Source: Deltaproteobacteria bacterium
GTDB taxonomy: Bacteria > Desulfobacterota_B > Binatia > UBA9968
Assembly: GCA_027297485.1 (NCBI GenBank)
Contig: JAPUHZ010000151.1
Coordinates: forward strand, 1 to 11,344
Direction: 5' to 3'
Length of the DNA: 11,344 bases
The notes below the pieces were generated by a model that worked only from the letters and a program-made list of their open reading frames with translations, did no database searches and was not told the DNA's origin. Position 1 is the first letter of the stretch, and each line of letters begins with the position of its first letter. The translations under genes and the position numbers were made by a program. Shown in pieces: positions 1 through 7,745 of this stretch.

Positions 1-211
1 CCCTTCGCAGCAGGGCCTCCTCGATCTCTTTGACAAAGATACCCTTCCCCCCGATCGCTTTGATCGGGGTGTCGAGAAAGCGATCCCCACTGGTCTTGAT
101 AATGACGGTTTCGACCCTGAGAGATGGGTACCTCTCTTCCAGCTTTCGCCTCACCCAGCCCGCCTGAGCCAAGGCCAAGGCACTCCCGCGCGTACCGATA
201 CGAATCATCAT
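1..211 (-). CDS. hemC: Hydroxymethylbilane synthase (porphobilinogen deaminase), N-terminal part, runs off the left edge
   Basis: This enzyme joins four porphobilinogen units into hydroxymethylbilane, the third committed step of cytosolic tetrapyrrole synthesis. About 70 N-terminal residues are visible. They begin [18 protein letters not shown], the usual start of the family, and continue with [32 protein letters not shown], matching the conserved T-x-G-D and G-G-K-G-x-F-x-K-E segments of domain 1. The catalytic Asp and the dipyrromethane-binding Cys lie beyond the edge. Two adjacent ATG codons (209-211 and 206-208) could each be the start; no Shine-Dalgarno stands upstream because the gap to hemA is filled by an AT-rich repeat cluster. 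It follows hemA on the same strand after 75 bases, the common hemA-hemC order, so translation probably depends on the shared transcript. Confidence 0.93.
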   Translation of the reverse strand, partial: MMIRIGTRGSALALAQAGWVRRKLEERYPSLRVETVIIKTSGDRFLDTPIKAIGGKGIFVKEIEEALLRR

Positions 212-218
212 ATTTTTA

Positions 219-275
219 GATTTTGGATTGCGGATTTTGGATTCAATCTAAAATCGAAAACCTAAGATCCAAAAT
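219..275. repeat. AT-rich direct and inverted repeat cluster between hemA and hemC
   Basis: The 11-mer GATTTTGGATT occurs at 219-229 and again at 233-243, separated by GCG. Two inverted, slightly diverged copies follow: AATCTAAAATC at 245-255 and GATCCAAAAT at 266-275. Copies of opposite orientation can pair, so the hemA-hemC transcript could fold here with G-U pairs and mismatches. The block is far richer in A+T than the flanking genes and occupies the position where a hemC ribosome binding site would be expected. From memory, similar ATTTTGGATT-type filler is scattered between genes in several environmental bacterial lineages. There is no T-run suited to a terminator. Confidence 0.7.
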
Positions 276-286
276 GGGTCCTCGTA

Positions 287-1567
287 TTACTTCTCTTCCA
301 AATCGAAAAGTGTTTTAAGCGCTTTTGTATAGATGACTTCATTCTGATCCGCAGGCTGCTTTTTCAAACGGCTAATGGGGAAGTGCAGAATTTTATTGAT
401 TATGGCCGAGGTCATATCCTCCAGGGCCTGCCTCTCCTTCTCCGAAAGCCCCTTGAGACTTGTGCTCAGAGACTTCTCCAACTCCCTTTGACGTATCTCC
501 TCCAACTTCTGCCTCAAGGCCACGATGGACGGCACCTGTTCCAGTGAATCCAGCCAGCGGAGAAAGCCTGCCACCTCCTCGTTGACGATCTCCTCGGCTT
601 TACTCGCTTCACTTGATCTCTCTTCAAGGTTCTGCTTTGCCACCGATTCCAGGTCGTCTATGTCGTAGAGATAAACATTGTCGATCTCATTGATGCGGGG
701 ATCGAAGTTGTGCCGATCCCCCAGATCGATGAAAAACATGGCCTTCTGTTTTCTTTCTCTCAAAACCCGGCCAATGGTCTCCGCCCGCAAAAGAAATTCC
801 GGAGAACTCGTGCAACCAATCACCAGATCCGCCAATTTGAGGTAGCGGGGAAAATCCTCAAAGCGAATCGGATTACCGTGAAATTGCGCGGCTAATTCCA
901 CCGCAGGCTCAAACGTCCGATTCGTCACCATCAAACTGCTGACGCCGCACCGTTGCAGATGACGGGCAACCAAGTCACCCATTTTCCCGGCTCCAATGAG
1001 CATCACGACTTTCCCTTCGAGGCGATCGAATATGCGCTTCGCAAGATCAACTGCGACCGAACTCACGGAAACGGCTCGACTTGCAATCCCCGTCTCTGTC
1101 CGTACCCTTTTGGCGACCGAGAAAGAACGATGGAAAAGCCGATGCAGTATGGTTCCTACCGTACCCGCTTCTTGGGCCGCAAGATAATAATCCTTGAGCT
1201 GCCCGAGTATTTGGGGCTCACCGACCACCATGGAATCTAGACTTGCGGCAACACGAAAGAGATGGCGTACGGCTGTATCTCCTGAGTACGTATAAAGATG
1301 ATCATCCAATCTGCCATGGCCCTTAGGTGATTCCCGTTCTGCAAAAAACTCCTTGATCTCTCTAAAGGCTGCCCGCTCATCCGAAGACGCCGCTACCACT
1401 TCTACTCGGTTGCATGTGGAAAGGATCACTCCTTCATCAATCGAGGCTAGAGACTGCAGACGCTTAAGAGACCCTCCCAAGACAGACCGGCCGAAGGCGA
1501 CGATCTCCCGCACTTCGATCGGAGCGGTGTCGTGGTTTAGGCCCACGATGATGATCTGCCCATGCAT
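287..1567 (-). CDS. hemA: Glutamyl-tRNA reductase
   Basis: This enzyme reduces the glutamyl group on tRNA-Glu with NADPH to glutamate-1-semialdehyde, the first committed step of the C5 route to heme, siroheme and other tetrapyrroles. The 426-residue length is typical. The N-terminal catalytic domain has IVGLNHDTAPIEVRE (about residues 7-21) and STCNR with the thioester-forming nucleophile Cys52. DSMVVGEPQILGQ lies at 111-123. An NADPH-binding Rossmann domain follows with GAGKMG at 192-197, and the helical C-terminal dimerisation domain fills the rest. The ATG at 1565-1567 is chosen because MHGQIIIVGLNH matches the family start, and it lies only 3 bases after the stop of the CcsA/HemX-like gene, suggesting coupled translation. 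With hemC downstream and siroheme synthase upstream it forms a tetrapyrrole operon. Confidence 0.97.
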   Translation of the reverse strand: MHGQIIIVGLNHDTAPIEVREIVAFGRSVLGGSLKRLQSLASIDEGVILSTCNRVEVVAASSDERAAFREIKEFFAERESPKGHGRLDDHLYTYSGDTAVRHLFRVAASLDSMVVGEPQILGQLKDYYLAAQEAGTVGTILHRLFHRSFSVAKRVRTETGIASRAVSVSSVAVDLAKRIFDRLEGKVVMLIGAGKMGDLVARHLQRCGVSSLMVTNRTFEPAVELAAQFHGNPIRFEDFPRYLKLADLVIGCTSSPEFLLRAETIGRVLRERKQKAMFFIDLGDRHNFDPRINEIDNVYLYDIDDLESVAKQNLEERSSEASKAEEIVNEEVAGFLRWLDSLEQVPSIVALRQKLEEIRQRELEKSLSTSLKGLSEKERQALEDMTSAIINKILHFPISRLKKQPADQNEVIYTKALKTLFDLEEK

Positions 1568-1570
1568 GAT

Positions 1571-2392
1571 CTACTCAAAACGGCCCCCGTGCCGAGTGGG
1601 AAAAAGAACGTCACCCCAGAAGAAATAACCGAGCACTACAGTAAAACCAACAATCGTCCAAATGGCCGCCTTTTTCCCGCGCCACCCCACAGTGATCCTG
1701 CCATGCAACAATACTCCATAAAGGAGCCAGGTCATAGCCGAGGTGATCTGGCGTGGGTCCCAAGACCAGTAATCTCCCCAATGCAAGTGAGCCTGGATAC
1801 TCCCTGTAATAATACCGAGGGTCATAAGAGGAAAGCCCCACACCAAAAAAACATAATTGAGGCGATCCAAGGTCTCCAGGGACGGAAGTCGGGTGTGAAG
1901 AACGGCCATCTTTTTCCGCTTCAGTTGGTATTCTTCTAGTAGGTACAGGACACCTACCCCGAAGGCCAACGCGAACACAGCATTTCCCGATAGGGCCAAA
2001 GTGACGTGAATGGGAAGCCAGTAGGTCCTAATGGCCGGTGGAATCGCCTCACTCCCGGTACTCAAGGTAAAAGCCGCTAGCGACATGATAAAGGCCAGAG
2101 GGGCTATGAAGCAACCGAGAATGGTCAGCCGATATTTGAGCTGCACCAGGAGATAAACACCCACCATGAGCCAGCTGTAAAATGAAATAGCGTCACGCAA
2201 TTCTGTTAATGTAGGGTAGCTTCCGTAAATACAACTATAGGTGAAAGCTGCGGTGTGGATTAGAAAACCACCCAGAACAAGAAGTGGAGAGAGGCGAGAG
2301 AAAGAATCCTTCGGAAAGACAAGGTCAGCGATAAAGGTCCCGGTCGCGAAAAGGTAAATGGCCGCTGTGACCTTGAGCAATGTAACATCCAT
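1571..2392 (-). CDS. CcsA/CcsB/HemX-type cytochrome c assembly membrane protein
   Basis: A polytopic inner-membrane protein of 273 residues with about eight hydrophobic segments. It carries the tryptophan-rich heme-handling signature WGDYWSWDPR at about residues 205-214, followed by TSAMTWLLYGVLLHGR. Conserved-type histidines lie at about 129 (HVTLALSGN) and 230, as expected for axial ligands flanking the WWD-like motif. Members of this family either move heme to the outside for cytochrome c maturation (CcsA/ResC) or, when placed beside hemA, are called HemX, reported in Bacillus to affect HemA level. The location directly upstream of hemA, with a 3-base gap, supports the HemX-like placement, but the complete WWD motif also permits a role in cytochrome c assembly. 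Sequence alone does not decide between the two. The start ATG lies 12 bases after the siroheme synthase stop. Confidence 0.9.
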   Translation of the reverse strand: MDVTLLKVTAAIYLFATGTFIADLVFPKDSFSRLSPLLVLGGFLIHTAAFTYSCIYGSYPTLTELRDAISFYSWLMVGVYLLVQLKYRLTILGCFIAPLAFIMSLAAFTLSTGSEAIPPAIRTYWLPIHVTLALSGNAVFALAFGVGVLYLLEEYQLKRKKMAVLHTRLPSLETLDRLNYVFLVWGFPLMTLGIITGSIQAHLHWGDYWSWDPRQITSAMTWLLYGVLLHGRITVGWRGKKAAIWTIVGFTVVLGYFFWGDVLFPTRHGGRFE

Positions 2393-2404
2393 GGGCAGCA
2401 GTCA

Positions 2405-3069
2405 TTATAGACTAATCCCTAGATCACTCAAATGCCAGTCCCCTCCAACAATACGAGAGAGAAGTCCCTCCACCTTCCCTTTGTCTCCTCGCCTAACATA
2501 CTCCAGCAGAGGCGAGTTGACCAGATCAGTGAAGATCCTTTGCCGGTCTGAAGAGGACTGGGAACGTCGCATTAACTCTTTACGCAGCGCCCCCAAAAGT
2601 TCCAGGGCCTTTTCATATTCTTGACCGAAGATGCTTTCCAAATCCTGACGCGCTTTTTTAGCTAAGGCCGGACTGGCCCCGGCGGTAGAAACAGCAATCA
2701 CCAGGTCTCCTCTTTTGACCACGGCAGGGGCTATGAAGTTGCCCAAGTTGGGGCGATCCACAACATTGATCAGAACCTTACCCTCCTTGGTCTCATCAGC
2801 CATGAATCTGTTAACCTTACGGTCGCCGGTCGCCCCATAGACGAGAAAATAACCCCTGATGTCCCCCTTACGGTATTGCCTGGGGAGGTTCGTTACCTTT
2901 TTTTCTCGCTTGACCATCTCGCGCAAAGCGGGAGTCAAATCCGGGCTGATAATGGTCACCCTGGCCCGGCCTCCACCAACATCTCGACCTTGCGCTCAGC
3001 GACCTCGCCTCCTCCGACTACCAAACACCTCTTGCCTCGGAGATCAACAAAAATGGGATAATACTTCAT
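2405..3069 (-). CDS. Precorrin-2 dehydrogenase / sirohydrochlorin ferrochelatase (siroheme synthase N-domain), with an apparent frameshift
   Basis: This stand-alone Met8p/CysG-N type enzyme oxidises precorrin-2 with NAD and inserts iron to give siroheme. The beginning reads [20 protein letters not shown] and then [15 protein letters not shown] from the ATG at 3067-3069, the canonical family start with the Rossmann G-G-G-x-V-A-x-R-K motif. The frame then hits a stop after EAGPG. The rest of the protein ([44 protein letters not shown], helical C-terminus) continues in another frame to the TAA at 2405-2407. Adding one G to the GGG run at 2965-2967 (minus strand) restores [13 protein letters not shown] and a 221-residue protein of normal length. 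So one base is missing, through sequence error or real mutation. A GTG at 2957-2959 would give only 184 residues lacking the first part of the NAD site. The gene lies 33 bases after the transglycosylase stop. Confidence 0.88.
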
Positions 3070-3102
3070 GGAGTGAGGGGGAAACTATTTTTCCGCCCGC
3101 GA

Positions 3103-4353
3103 TCAGTGGTTGGGTATCTTGAGGTATTGCCCAGCATCAATAAAATGGGGGCTCACAAGCTCGTTGAGCTTTTGAATCTTGCGTACAGAGGTCCCATACC
3201 TCTTGGCGATATGAGAGAGTGTTTCCCCCACCCCGACCCGGTAGCAGGTCCAAGAGGCAGCCCTCCTGCAGGCGGAGCGTGAGCTTCGCCGGTGAAAACG
3301 CCGTTCGGGAGTCTGCTGGTAGGCAACACGAAAAAGCTCTAGTTTTCCGGGAGGGACCTTAACCCGATAGCCCCTGGGAATATATCTAATCCTAGGGCTC
3401 AAGGCCGGGTTCCATTCCAGGAACTCGCTACGGGAAATATCCGTACGCCTAAGCACGGCAGCGATGGATATCGTTCGTTCCATCTCTACCTCTTCCAAAG
3501 GGAAGGGCGGATGGTATTCGAGATTGGGAAAATATTCTTCACCTTTTTCCGCCACCTCCAAAGCGGCCAAGAACTCCGCATAAAAATTCTTTGAGGCAAA
3601 ACCGAAGGTGCGACTCTCGTAGTGCTGAATAATCTCCATCAGATCCACGGGGCCCAGCTCCGCTACTGCCCGAACAATTCCCTGCCTACCGTGATTGTAA
3701 GCAGTGATCGCCAAGGGCCAGTTGCCGAAGACATCGTAGTTTTCCTTGAGAAGCTGAGCGGCAGCGCGGGTCGATTCCAAAGGATCTCTCCTCTCATCCA
3801 CTCTACGACTGACGCGGAGAAACCGCCTTCCAGTTGAACGGATAAACTGCCAGATTCCCAGAGCCCCGGCACGGGAGCGAGCCCGGATGTTAAAGGATGA
3901 CTCGATGAGGGGCAAATAGGTCAGCTCGATCGGGAGGCCCTCCTCTCGGAAGATCTGCTGCATCTGGTCCAGGTATCTGCGAGATAGCGCGAGACCAGAG
4001 GCGAAACGCTCCTTTGCCCCCCGTTGAACCCGTACCCTAGCCTTATCCGCCATGACACCTTGCTCCGACAAAATTCTCCTCCGTTCTCTCCTGATCAGCC
4101 GGCGTGCCCGGTTGTTTTTCCCAACCTCTAGGACTTTATATATCTTCGCCGGATCGAGCGGGTCGAAGAAGATCACCTCGGAAGTGCTATAATGGGTAAA
4201 GACGAGCTTCCAGAATTCAACCGAACCCTTAAGAGCCGGGAAGAGCGGGAACAGGGTTTCCTGAGCGAAGGCATCCCTGATCCCTAGTTGACTGGAAAGA
4301 GAAACAAGCAGCGCGAGCAGAAGAGAGACCGACAGTCTTGGTGAAAAAATCAT
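3103..4353 (-). CDS. MltD-like membrane-bound/periplasmic lytic murein transglycosylase with C-terminal LysM domain
   Basis: The enzyme cleaves the MurNAc-GlcNAc bond of peptidoglycan to leave 1,6-anhydro ends, acting in the periplasm. With the start chosen here (416 residues) the N-terminus MIFSPRLSVSLLLALLVS...RDAFA-QE is a typical Sec signal peptide. The SLT (family 1) domain covers about residues 130-250 with the catalytic Glu at about 151 in LPLIESSFN, then AGALGIWQFIRSTGR and AITAYNHG. A LysM peptidoglycan-binding module ends the protein (YRVGVGETLSHIAKRYGTS to YLKIPNH, about 371-415). An ATG at 4378-4380 would add nine residues (MNQLFSSGA), but a strong promoter predicts transcription starting near 4372, inside that extension. 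The Arg/Ser-rich linker before the LysM (HRRSSRSACRRAAS) is odd. It heads the tetrapyrrole operon on the same strand. Only the start is in doubt, not the identity. Confidence 0.92.
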   Translation of the reverse strand: MIFSPRLSVSLLLALLVSLSSQLGIRDAFAQETLFPLFPALKGSVEFWKLVFTHYSTSEVIFFDPLDPAKIYKVLEVGKNNRARRLIRRERRRILSEQGVMADKARVRVQRGAKERFASGLALSRRYLDQMQQIFREEGLPIELTYLPLIESSFNIRARSRAGALGIWQFIRSTGRRFLRVSRRVDERRDPLESTRAAAQLLKENYDVFGNWPLAITAYNHGRQGIVRAVAELGPVDLMEIIQHYESRTFGFASKNFYAEFLAALEVAEKGEEYFPNLEYHPPFPLEEVEMERTISIAAVLRRTDISRSEFLEWNPALSPRIRYIPRGYRVKVPPGKLELFRVAYQQTPERRFHRRSSRSACRRAASWTCYRVGVGETLSHIAKRYGTSVRKIQKLNELVSPHFIDAGQYLKIPNH

Positions 4354-4378
4354 AGCCCCAGATGAAAATAATTGATTC

Positions 4379-4408
4379 ATGATAGCAAAATAGTTATCCT
4401 CATGTCAA
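4379..4408 (-). promoter_or_regulatory. Predicted sigma70-type promoter for the transglycosylase-heme operon
   Basis: On the minus strand a perfect TTGACA (4408-4403) is followed after 18 bases by TATCAT (4384-4379), five of six matches to the -10 consensus. Transcription would begin near 4372 and run into the transglycosylase gene, leaving a leader of about 19 bases before the ATG at 4353. The -35 box overlaps the probable ATG (4402-4404) of the divergent solute-binding gene, so the two transcription units share very little regulatory DNA. Confidence 0.55.
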
Positions 4409-5988
4409 AAACAACTAAGGGTAGAGTAAAAATTAAATCCTGTTTCACTTTGATTTCCGTTTGGATATGGGCGTTGTTGGTGGGTTGTCTTCCTTCCCCT
4501 CAGCCAGATCGACCACCCGGCTACCTGGTCATAGCCCTTGAGAGCAATCCGACTCACCTCGATCCCCGTTATGCCACGGATGCCAACTCCGCACGCATCG
4601 GGGAGTTGATTTTTAACTCGCTCACCCGCACCGATAAAAACTCTCGCCTTCAGCCGGATCTGGCAGAACGTTGGGAGATGGTGGATGAGCTAACCTACCT
4701 ATTTTATCTCAGAAAAGGTGTCACCTTTCATAATGGCAAGCCCCTAACCGCTGCTGATGTAAAGTTCACTTACGAATCTGTTCTGGAGCCGAAAAACCAA
4801 TCTCCGAAACGGGGAGAATTCCAAGCCCTGAAGGCTGTGGATCAAATCGGTCCCTATCTAATCCGCTTCCGACTCGCTGCCCCTTACGCACCCTTCTTGG
4901 AGAACTCTACCCTTGGCATTGTCCCCGCAGGTTCTCCCACCAACAGGGGCTCGGGAAAAAGTGCCCTCATAGGTTCAGGACCCTTCTCTCTAGAGGACTT
5001 CTCCCCGGGAGAAAGAGTCGTCCTCAAGGCCAATCCCTCCTATTGGGAGGGGCCTCCTTCGGTCTCCGGCCTTGTCTTTAGGATTATTCCGGATGCCATT
5101 GTCCGAGCCCTTGAATTCAAAAAAGGGACCGTTGATTTTCTCCAAAACGATCTCGAGCCTGACATGCTTCCCTGGCTCAAGAAAAACACGGATGCCTCGA
5201 TCTTGACCCTCCAAGGAACGATCTTTCAGTATATCGGCACGAAGCTCGACCATCCCATCCTGAAGAGCCAAGAGGTACGCCGGGCTATAGCCTATGCAGT
5301 AGATCGGGAGGCCGTTATTCGCCATCTGTTAAAGGGACTGGCGACGCCGGCGACCGGGTTGCTCTCGCCTTTTCATTGGGCCTACGAACCTTCCGTTGCT
5401 CCACTGATTTACAATCCCGAGGAGGCAAAAAGATTGCTGGACAAGGCCGGCTTTCCCGATCCTGACGGAGAGGGTCCCCTACCCCGCTTTAAGCTCTCTT
5501 ACAAGACAACAACTCTGGACCTGCGCAGGAGGATTGCCGAGGCCTTTAAGGAACAGCTCGACCGGGTAGGGATAGAGCTGGAGGTACGCAGCTACGAATG
5601 GGGAACATTCTACGGAGATATCAAAAAGGGAAACTTCCATCTCTACTCGCTCTCATGGGTGGGGATTTCGGACCCGGATATCTATTTTAATCTTTTTCAC
5701 TCAAGCAGCATCCCTCCCTACGGGAATAACCGCGGCCGTTATCAAAATCCCGAAATCGATCGACTGCTGGAGAAGGGAAGAAAAAGTCTAAGCCTTGAGG
5801 AGCGCAAGCGTATTTACAGCAGGGTGCAAAAAATCCTGGCGCTGGAGCTCCCCTACATTCCTCTTTGGTGGACAAAAAATGTGGTAGTGATGAAACCCAC
5901 TGTCAATGGCTTTATTCCTTATCCCGATGGTGGCTTGATCTCCCTGAAAAATGTCTCTTTCTCCCCTTCCCTCGATCCACCAGCGTGA
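4402..5988 (+). CDS. ABC transporter solute-binding lipoprotein, family 5 (peptide/nickel type, Dpp/Opp-like)
   Basis: An extracytoplasmic receptor of the peptide/opine/nickel importer class (SBP_bac_5) that captures the solute for the two permeases encoded next. From the ATG at 4402 it has 528 residues, of usual length. Lys-rich n-region, hydrophobic core and the lipobox LVGC place the lipidated Cys at residue 29. The family signature is clear: YATDANSARIGELIFNSL, RTDKNSRLQPDLAERWE and KGVTFHNGKPLTAADVKFTYESV. RRAIAYAVDREAVI and the C-terminal IYSRVQKILALELPYIPLWW are also typical. A TTG at 4372 would add ten residues in front of the Lys-rich region and lacks support. The substrate cannot be told from sequence; peptides are the default guess. 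The last four bases (GTGA) overlap the start of the first permease, indicating translational coupling. Confidence 0.95.
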   Translation: MSKTTKGRVKIKSCFTLISVWIWALLVGCLPSPQPDRPPGYLVIALESNPTHLDPRYATDANSARIGELIFNSLTRTDKNSRLQPDLAERWEMVDELTYLFYLRKGVTFHNGKPLTAADVKFTYESVLEPKNQSPKRGEFQALKAVDQIGPYLIRFRLAAPYAPFLENSTLGIVPAGSPTNRGSGKSALIGSGPFSLEDFSPGERVVLKANPSYWEGPPSVSGLVFRIIPDAIVRALEFKKGTVDFLQNDLEPDMLPWLKKNTDASILTLQGTIFQYIGTKLDHPILKSQEVRRAIAYAVDREAVIRHLLKGLATPATGLLSPFHWAYEPSVAPLIYNPEEAKRLLDKAGFPDPDGEGPLPRFKLSYKTTTLDLRRRIAEAFKEQLDRVGIELEVRSYEWGTFYGDIKKGNFHLYSLSWVGISDPDIYFNLFHSSSIPPYGNNRGRYQNPEIDRLLEKGRKSLSLEERKRIYSRVQKILALELPYIPLWWTKNVVVMKPTVNGFIPYPDGGLISLKNVSFSPSLDPPA

Positions 5989-6908
5989 AGCGGTACCTCC
6001 TCAACCGCCTGCTTCTCTTTTTGCCTACCGTTGTCGGGGTTTTGACCCTGGTCTTTTTCCTGATCCACCTGATTCCAGGAGACCCGATAGAGGTGATGTT
6101 AGGAGAGACCGCTAGCGGCGCCGATAAAGAGGCGCTGCGACAGGAGTTGGGATTAGATCAACCGCTCTGGACTCAATACGTCCGTTTTCTTAGCGGCCTC
6201 GTCTCAGGAGACCTCGGCCGCTCTCTCTATGAACAAGGGAGAGTTACGGATCTCATCCTCACGCGCCTCCCGGCTACCCTGGAGCTAACCTTAGCCGCTA
6301 TGGGGGTCGCCCTTCTCATAGCCTTCCCTTTGGGAATCATCGCGGCAGTCAAAAGGCATTCCTGGATCGATCGTTCCTCTCTTATCTTTTCGCTCCTCGG
6401 CCTCTCTATACCAAATTTTTGGCTCGGCCCACTTTTGATGATCGCCTTTTCCATAGAGTTAGGCTGGTTACCAGTCTCTGGGCGGGGAGGGCTCAGTCAT
6501 CTGATTCTCCCGTCGCTCACCCTGGGCATGGCCATGGCCGCGATCCTAACCCGAATGATCCGCTCCAGTCTCCTTGAAGTCATCCACGAGGATTACATCC
6601 AGGCCGCTCGGGCCAAAGGACTTAGCGAGTGGAGGGTGTGGCTTAAACATGCGCTCCGGAACTCCCTTCTCTCCGTTATCACAATTGTGGGGCTTCAGTT
6701 CGGCGCCCTCCTTGCCGGCTCCATCATTACGGAGACTATTTTTACCTGGCCTGGGATCGGGCGTCTCACCATCCAAGCTATCCAGACACGGGACTACCCA
6801 CTAGTGCAAGGATGCATCCTGGTCATTGCCATCTCTTATCTCCTGGTAAATCTCCTCACAGATATTCTTTATCACCTTGTAGACCCCCGAATCAGTTATG
6901 GAAAATAG
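5985..6908 (+). CDS. ABC transporter permease, DppB/OppB type
   Basis: The first membrane subunit of the peptide/nickel-type importer, 307 residues with six predicted membrane helices. The start VKRYLLNRLLLFLPTVVGVL, HLIPGDP (27-33), and ELGLDQPLWTQYVRFLSG are standard for DppB-type permeases. The cytoplasmic EAA loop that contacts the ATPase is at about 202-221 (EDYIQAARAKGLSEWRVW), and TETIFTWPGIGRL lies near 249-261. The GTG at 5985-5987 is chosen because it overlaps the preceding TGA in the classic GTGA arrangement and gives the normal family N-terminus; upstream ATG codons in this frame lie inside the binding-protein gene and would add 40 unrelated residues. It overlaps the next permease by 11 bases. 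Confidence 0.95.
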   Translation: MKRYLLNRLLLFLPTVVGVLTLVFFLIHLIPGDPIEVMLGETASGADKEALRQELGLDQPLWTQYVRFLSGLVSGDLGRSLYEQGRVTDLILTRLPATLELTLAAMGVALLIAFPLGIIAAVKRHSWIDRSSLIFSLLGLSIPNFWLGPLLMIAFSIELGWLPVSGRGGLSHLILPSLTLGMAMAAILTRMIRSSLLEVIHEDYIQAARAKGLSEWRVWLKHALRNSLLSVITIVGLQFGALLAGSIITETIFTWPGIGRLTIQAIQTRDYPLVQGCILVIAISYLLVNLLTDILYHLVDPRISYGK

Positions 6909-7704
6909 AGCTTTTCTTTTTATCGGGATAACGATTCTCCTGCTGCTTGTCGGCGTGGCATCGCTGGCGCCTATCATCGCCCCATACAGTCCAACGCACC
7001 AGAATCTAGAGAAAGACCTCCTCTCTCCCTCGAATGAGCATCTCCTAGGGACCGACAAATTAGGCCGCGACATCCTGAGTCGCACTCTTTATGGCGCTCG
7101 CATCTCACTCTTGGTAGGGATAAGCACGGTAACCATCTCCTTGCTGATCGGTCTTTTGGTAGGCTCCCTGTCAGGTTACTTTGGGGGCTGGGTGGACCAG
7201 CTCCTCATGCGTCTGGTTGATCTCCTCATGGCCTTTCCTGGAATTCTCCTAGCTATAGCCTTTACCGCAGTTTTAGGCCCCGGCCTGAACCATGTTATCT
7301 TGGCCCTTTGCCTAATCGGATGGACCGGTTATGCCCGCCTGGTCCGAGGCGAGATCCTGGCGCTGAGAGAGAAGGAGTTTATCCATGCCGCCCAAGCGCT
7401 CGGCGGCAGCCCACCTCGCATTATCCTTCTCCACATGCTGCCGAATCTCATTCCCCCTCTGCTGATCCAGGGCACCTTCGGAATGGCAGCGGCAATCATT
7501 GCTGAAGGAAGTTTGAGCTTCCTAGGATTGGGCGCTCAACCCCCTACTCCTTCCTGGGGGTCCATGCTTAATGAAGGAAGACAGTTCCTCTTAGTTGCGC
7601 CGCATCTAACCACATTCCCCGGCTTGGCAATTATGATTACTGTACTGGGCCTGAACCTTGTCGGGGACGGGTTGAGAGACAGGCTGGAGAAAAAGGGGAA
7701 ATAG
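6898..7704 (+). CDS. ABC transporter permease, DppC/OppC type
   Basis: The second membrane subunit of the importer, 268 residues, slightly short for the family because the N-terminal cytoplasmic tail is brief. After the first helix it has LAPIIAPYSP, then HLLGTDKLGRDILSRTLYGARISL (48-71), a hallmark of DppC-type permeases. The EAA loop is at about 159-178 (KEFIHAAQALGGSPPRIIL), followed by AEGSLSFLGLGAQPPTPSWG and the C-terminal GLNLVGDGLRDRL. The ATG at 6898 lies within the end of the previous permease. No DppD/DppF ATPase genes follow: the next gene is an unrelated GST-like protein 41 bases downstream. The ATPases must be encoded elsewhere or shared with another system. Confidence 0.95.
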   Translation: MENRAFLFIGITILLLLVGVASLAPIIAPYSPTHQNLEKDLLSPSNEHLLGTDKLGRDILSRTLYGARISLLVGISTVTISLLIGLLVGSLSGYFGGWVDQLLMRLVDLLMAFPGILLAIAFTAVLGPGLNHVILALCLIGWTGYARLVRGEILALREKEFIHAAQALGGSPPRIILLHMLPNLIPPLLIQGTFGMAAAIIAEGSLSFLGLGAQPPTPSWGSMLNEGRQFLLVAPHLTTFPGLAIMITVLGLNLVGDGLRDRLEKKGK

Positions 7705-7729
7705 TGGTAATAGAGATAAGAAATTTTAG

Positions 7730-7737
7730 AGGAGAGG
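7730..7737 (+). promoter_or_regulatory. Ribosome binding site fixing the start of the UGA-containing GST gene
   Basis: AGGAGAGG, a strong Shine-Dalgarno sequence, ends 8 bases before the ATG at 7746. It shows that translation is meant to begin upstream of the in-frame TGA, and that the GTG at 7890 is not the natural start. Confidence 0.75.
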
Positions 7738-7745
7738 ATGTGACT

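Noticed and set aside
953..1240. Plus-strand open frames opposite hemA
   Set aside because: They overlap a clearly identified essential gene and show no independent coding signs.
3235..3310. Compensating frameshifts in the Arg/Ser/Cys-rich linker of the transglycosylase
   Set aside because: The frame is continuous, the SLT and LysM domains on either side are in the same frame, and such linkers vary widely; no alternative frame reads better.
4372..4400. Plus-strand promoter TTGATT / TATCCT before the solute-binding gene
   Set aside because: Spacing is 17 bases, but transcription would begin after the ATG at 4402 and both boxes match poorly.
5865..5984. Upstream start of the first permease inside the solute-binding gene
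   Set aside because: It would add 40 residues with no family match; the GTG in the GTGA overlap gives the standard N-terminus.
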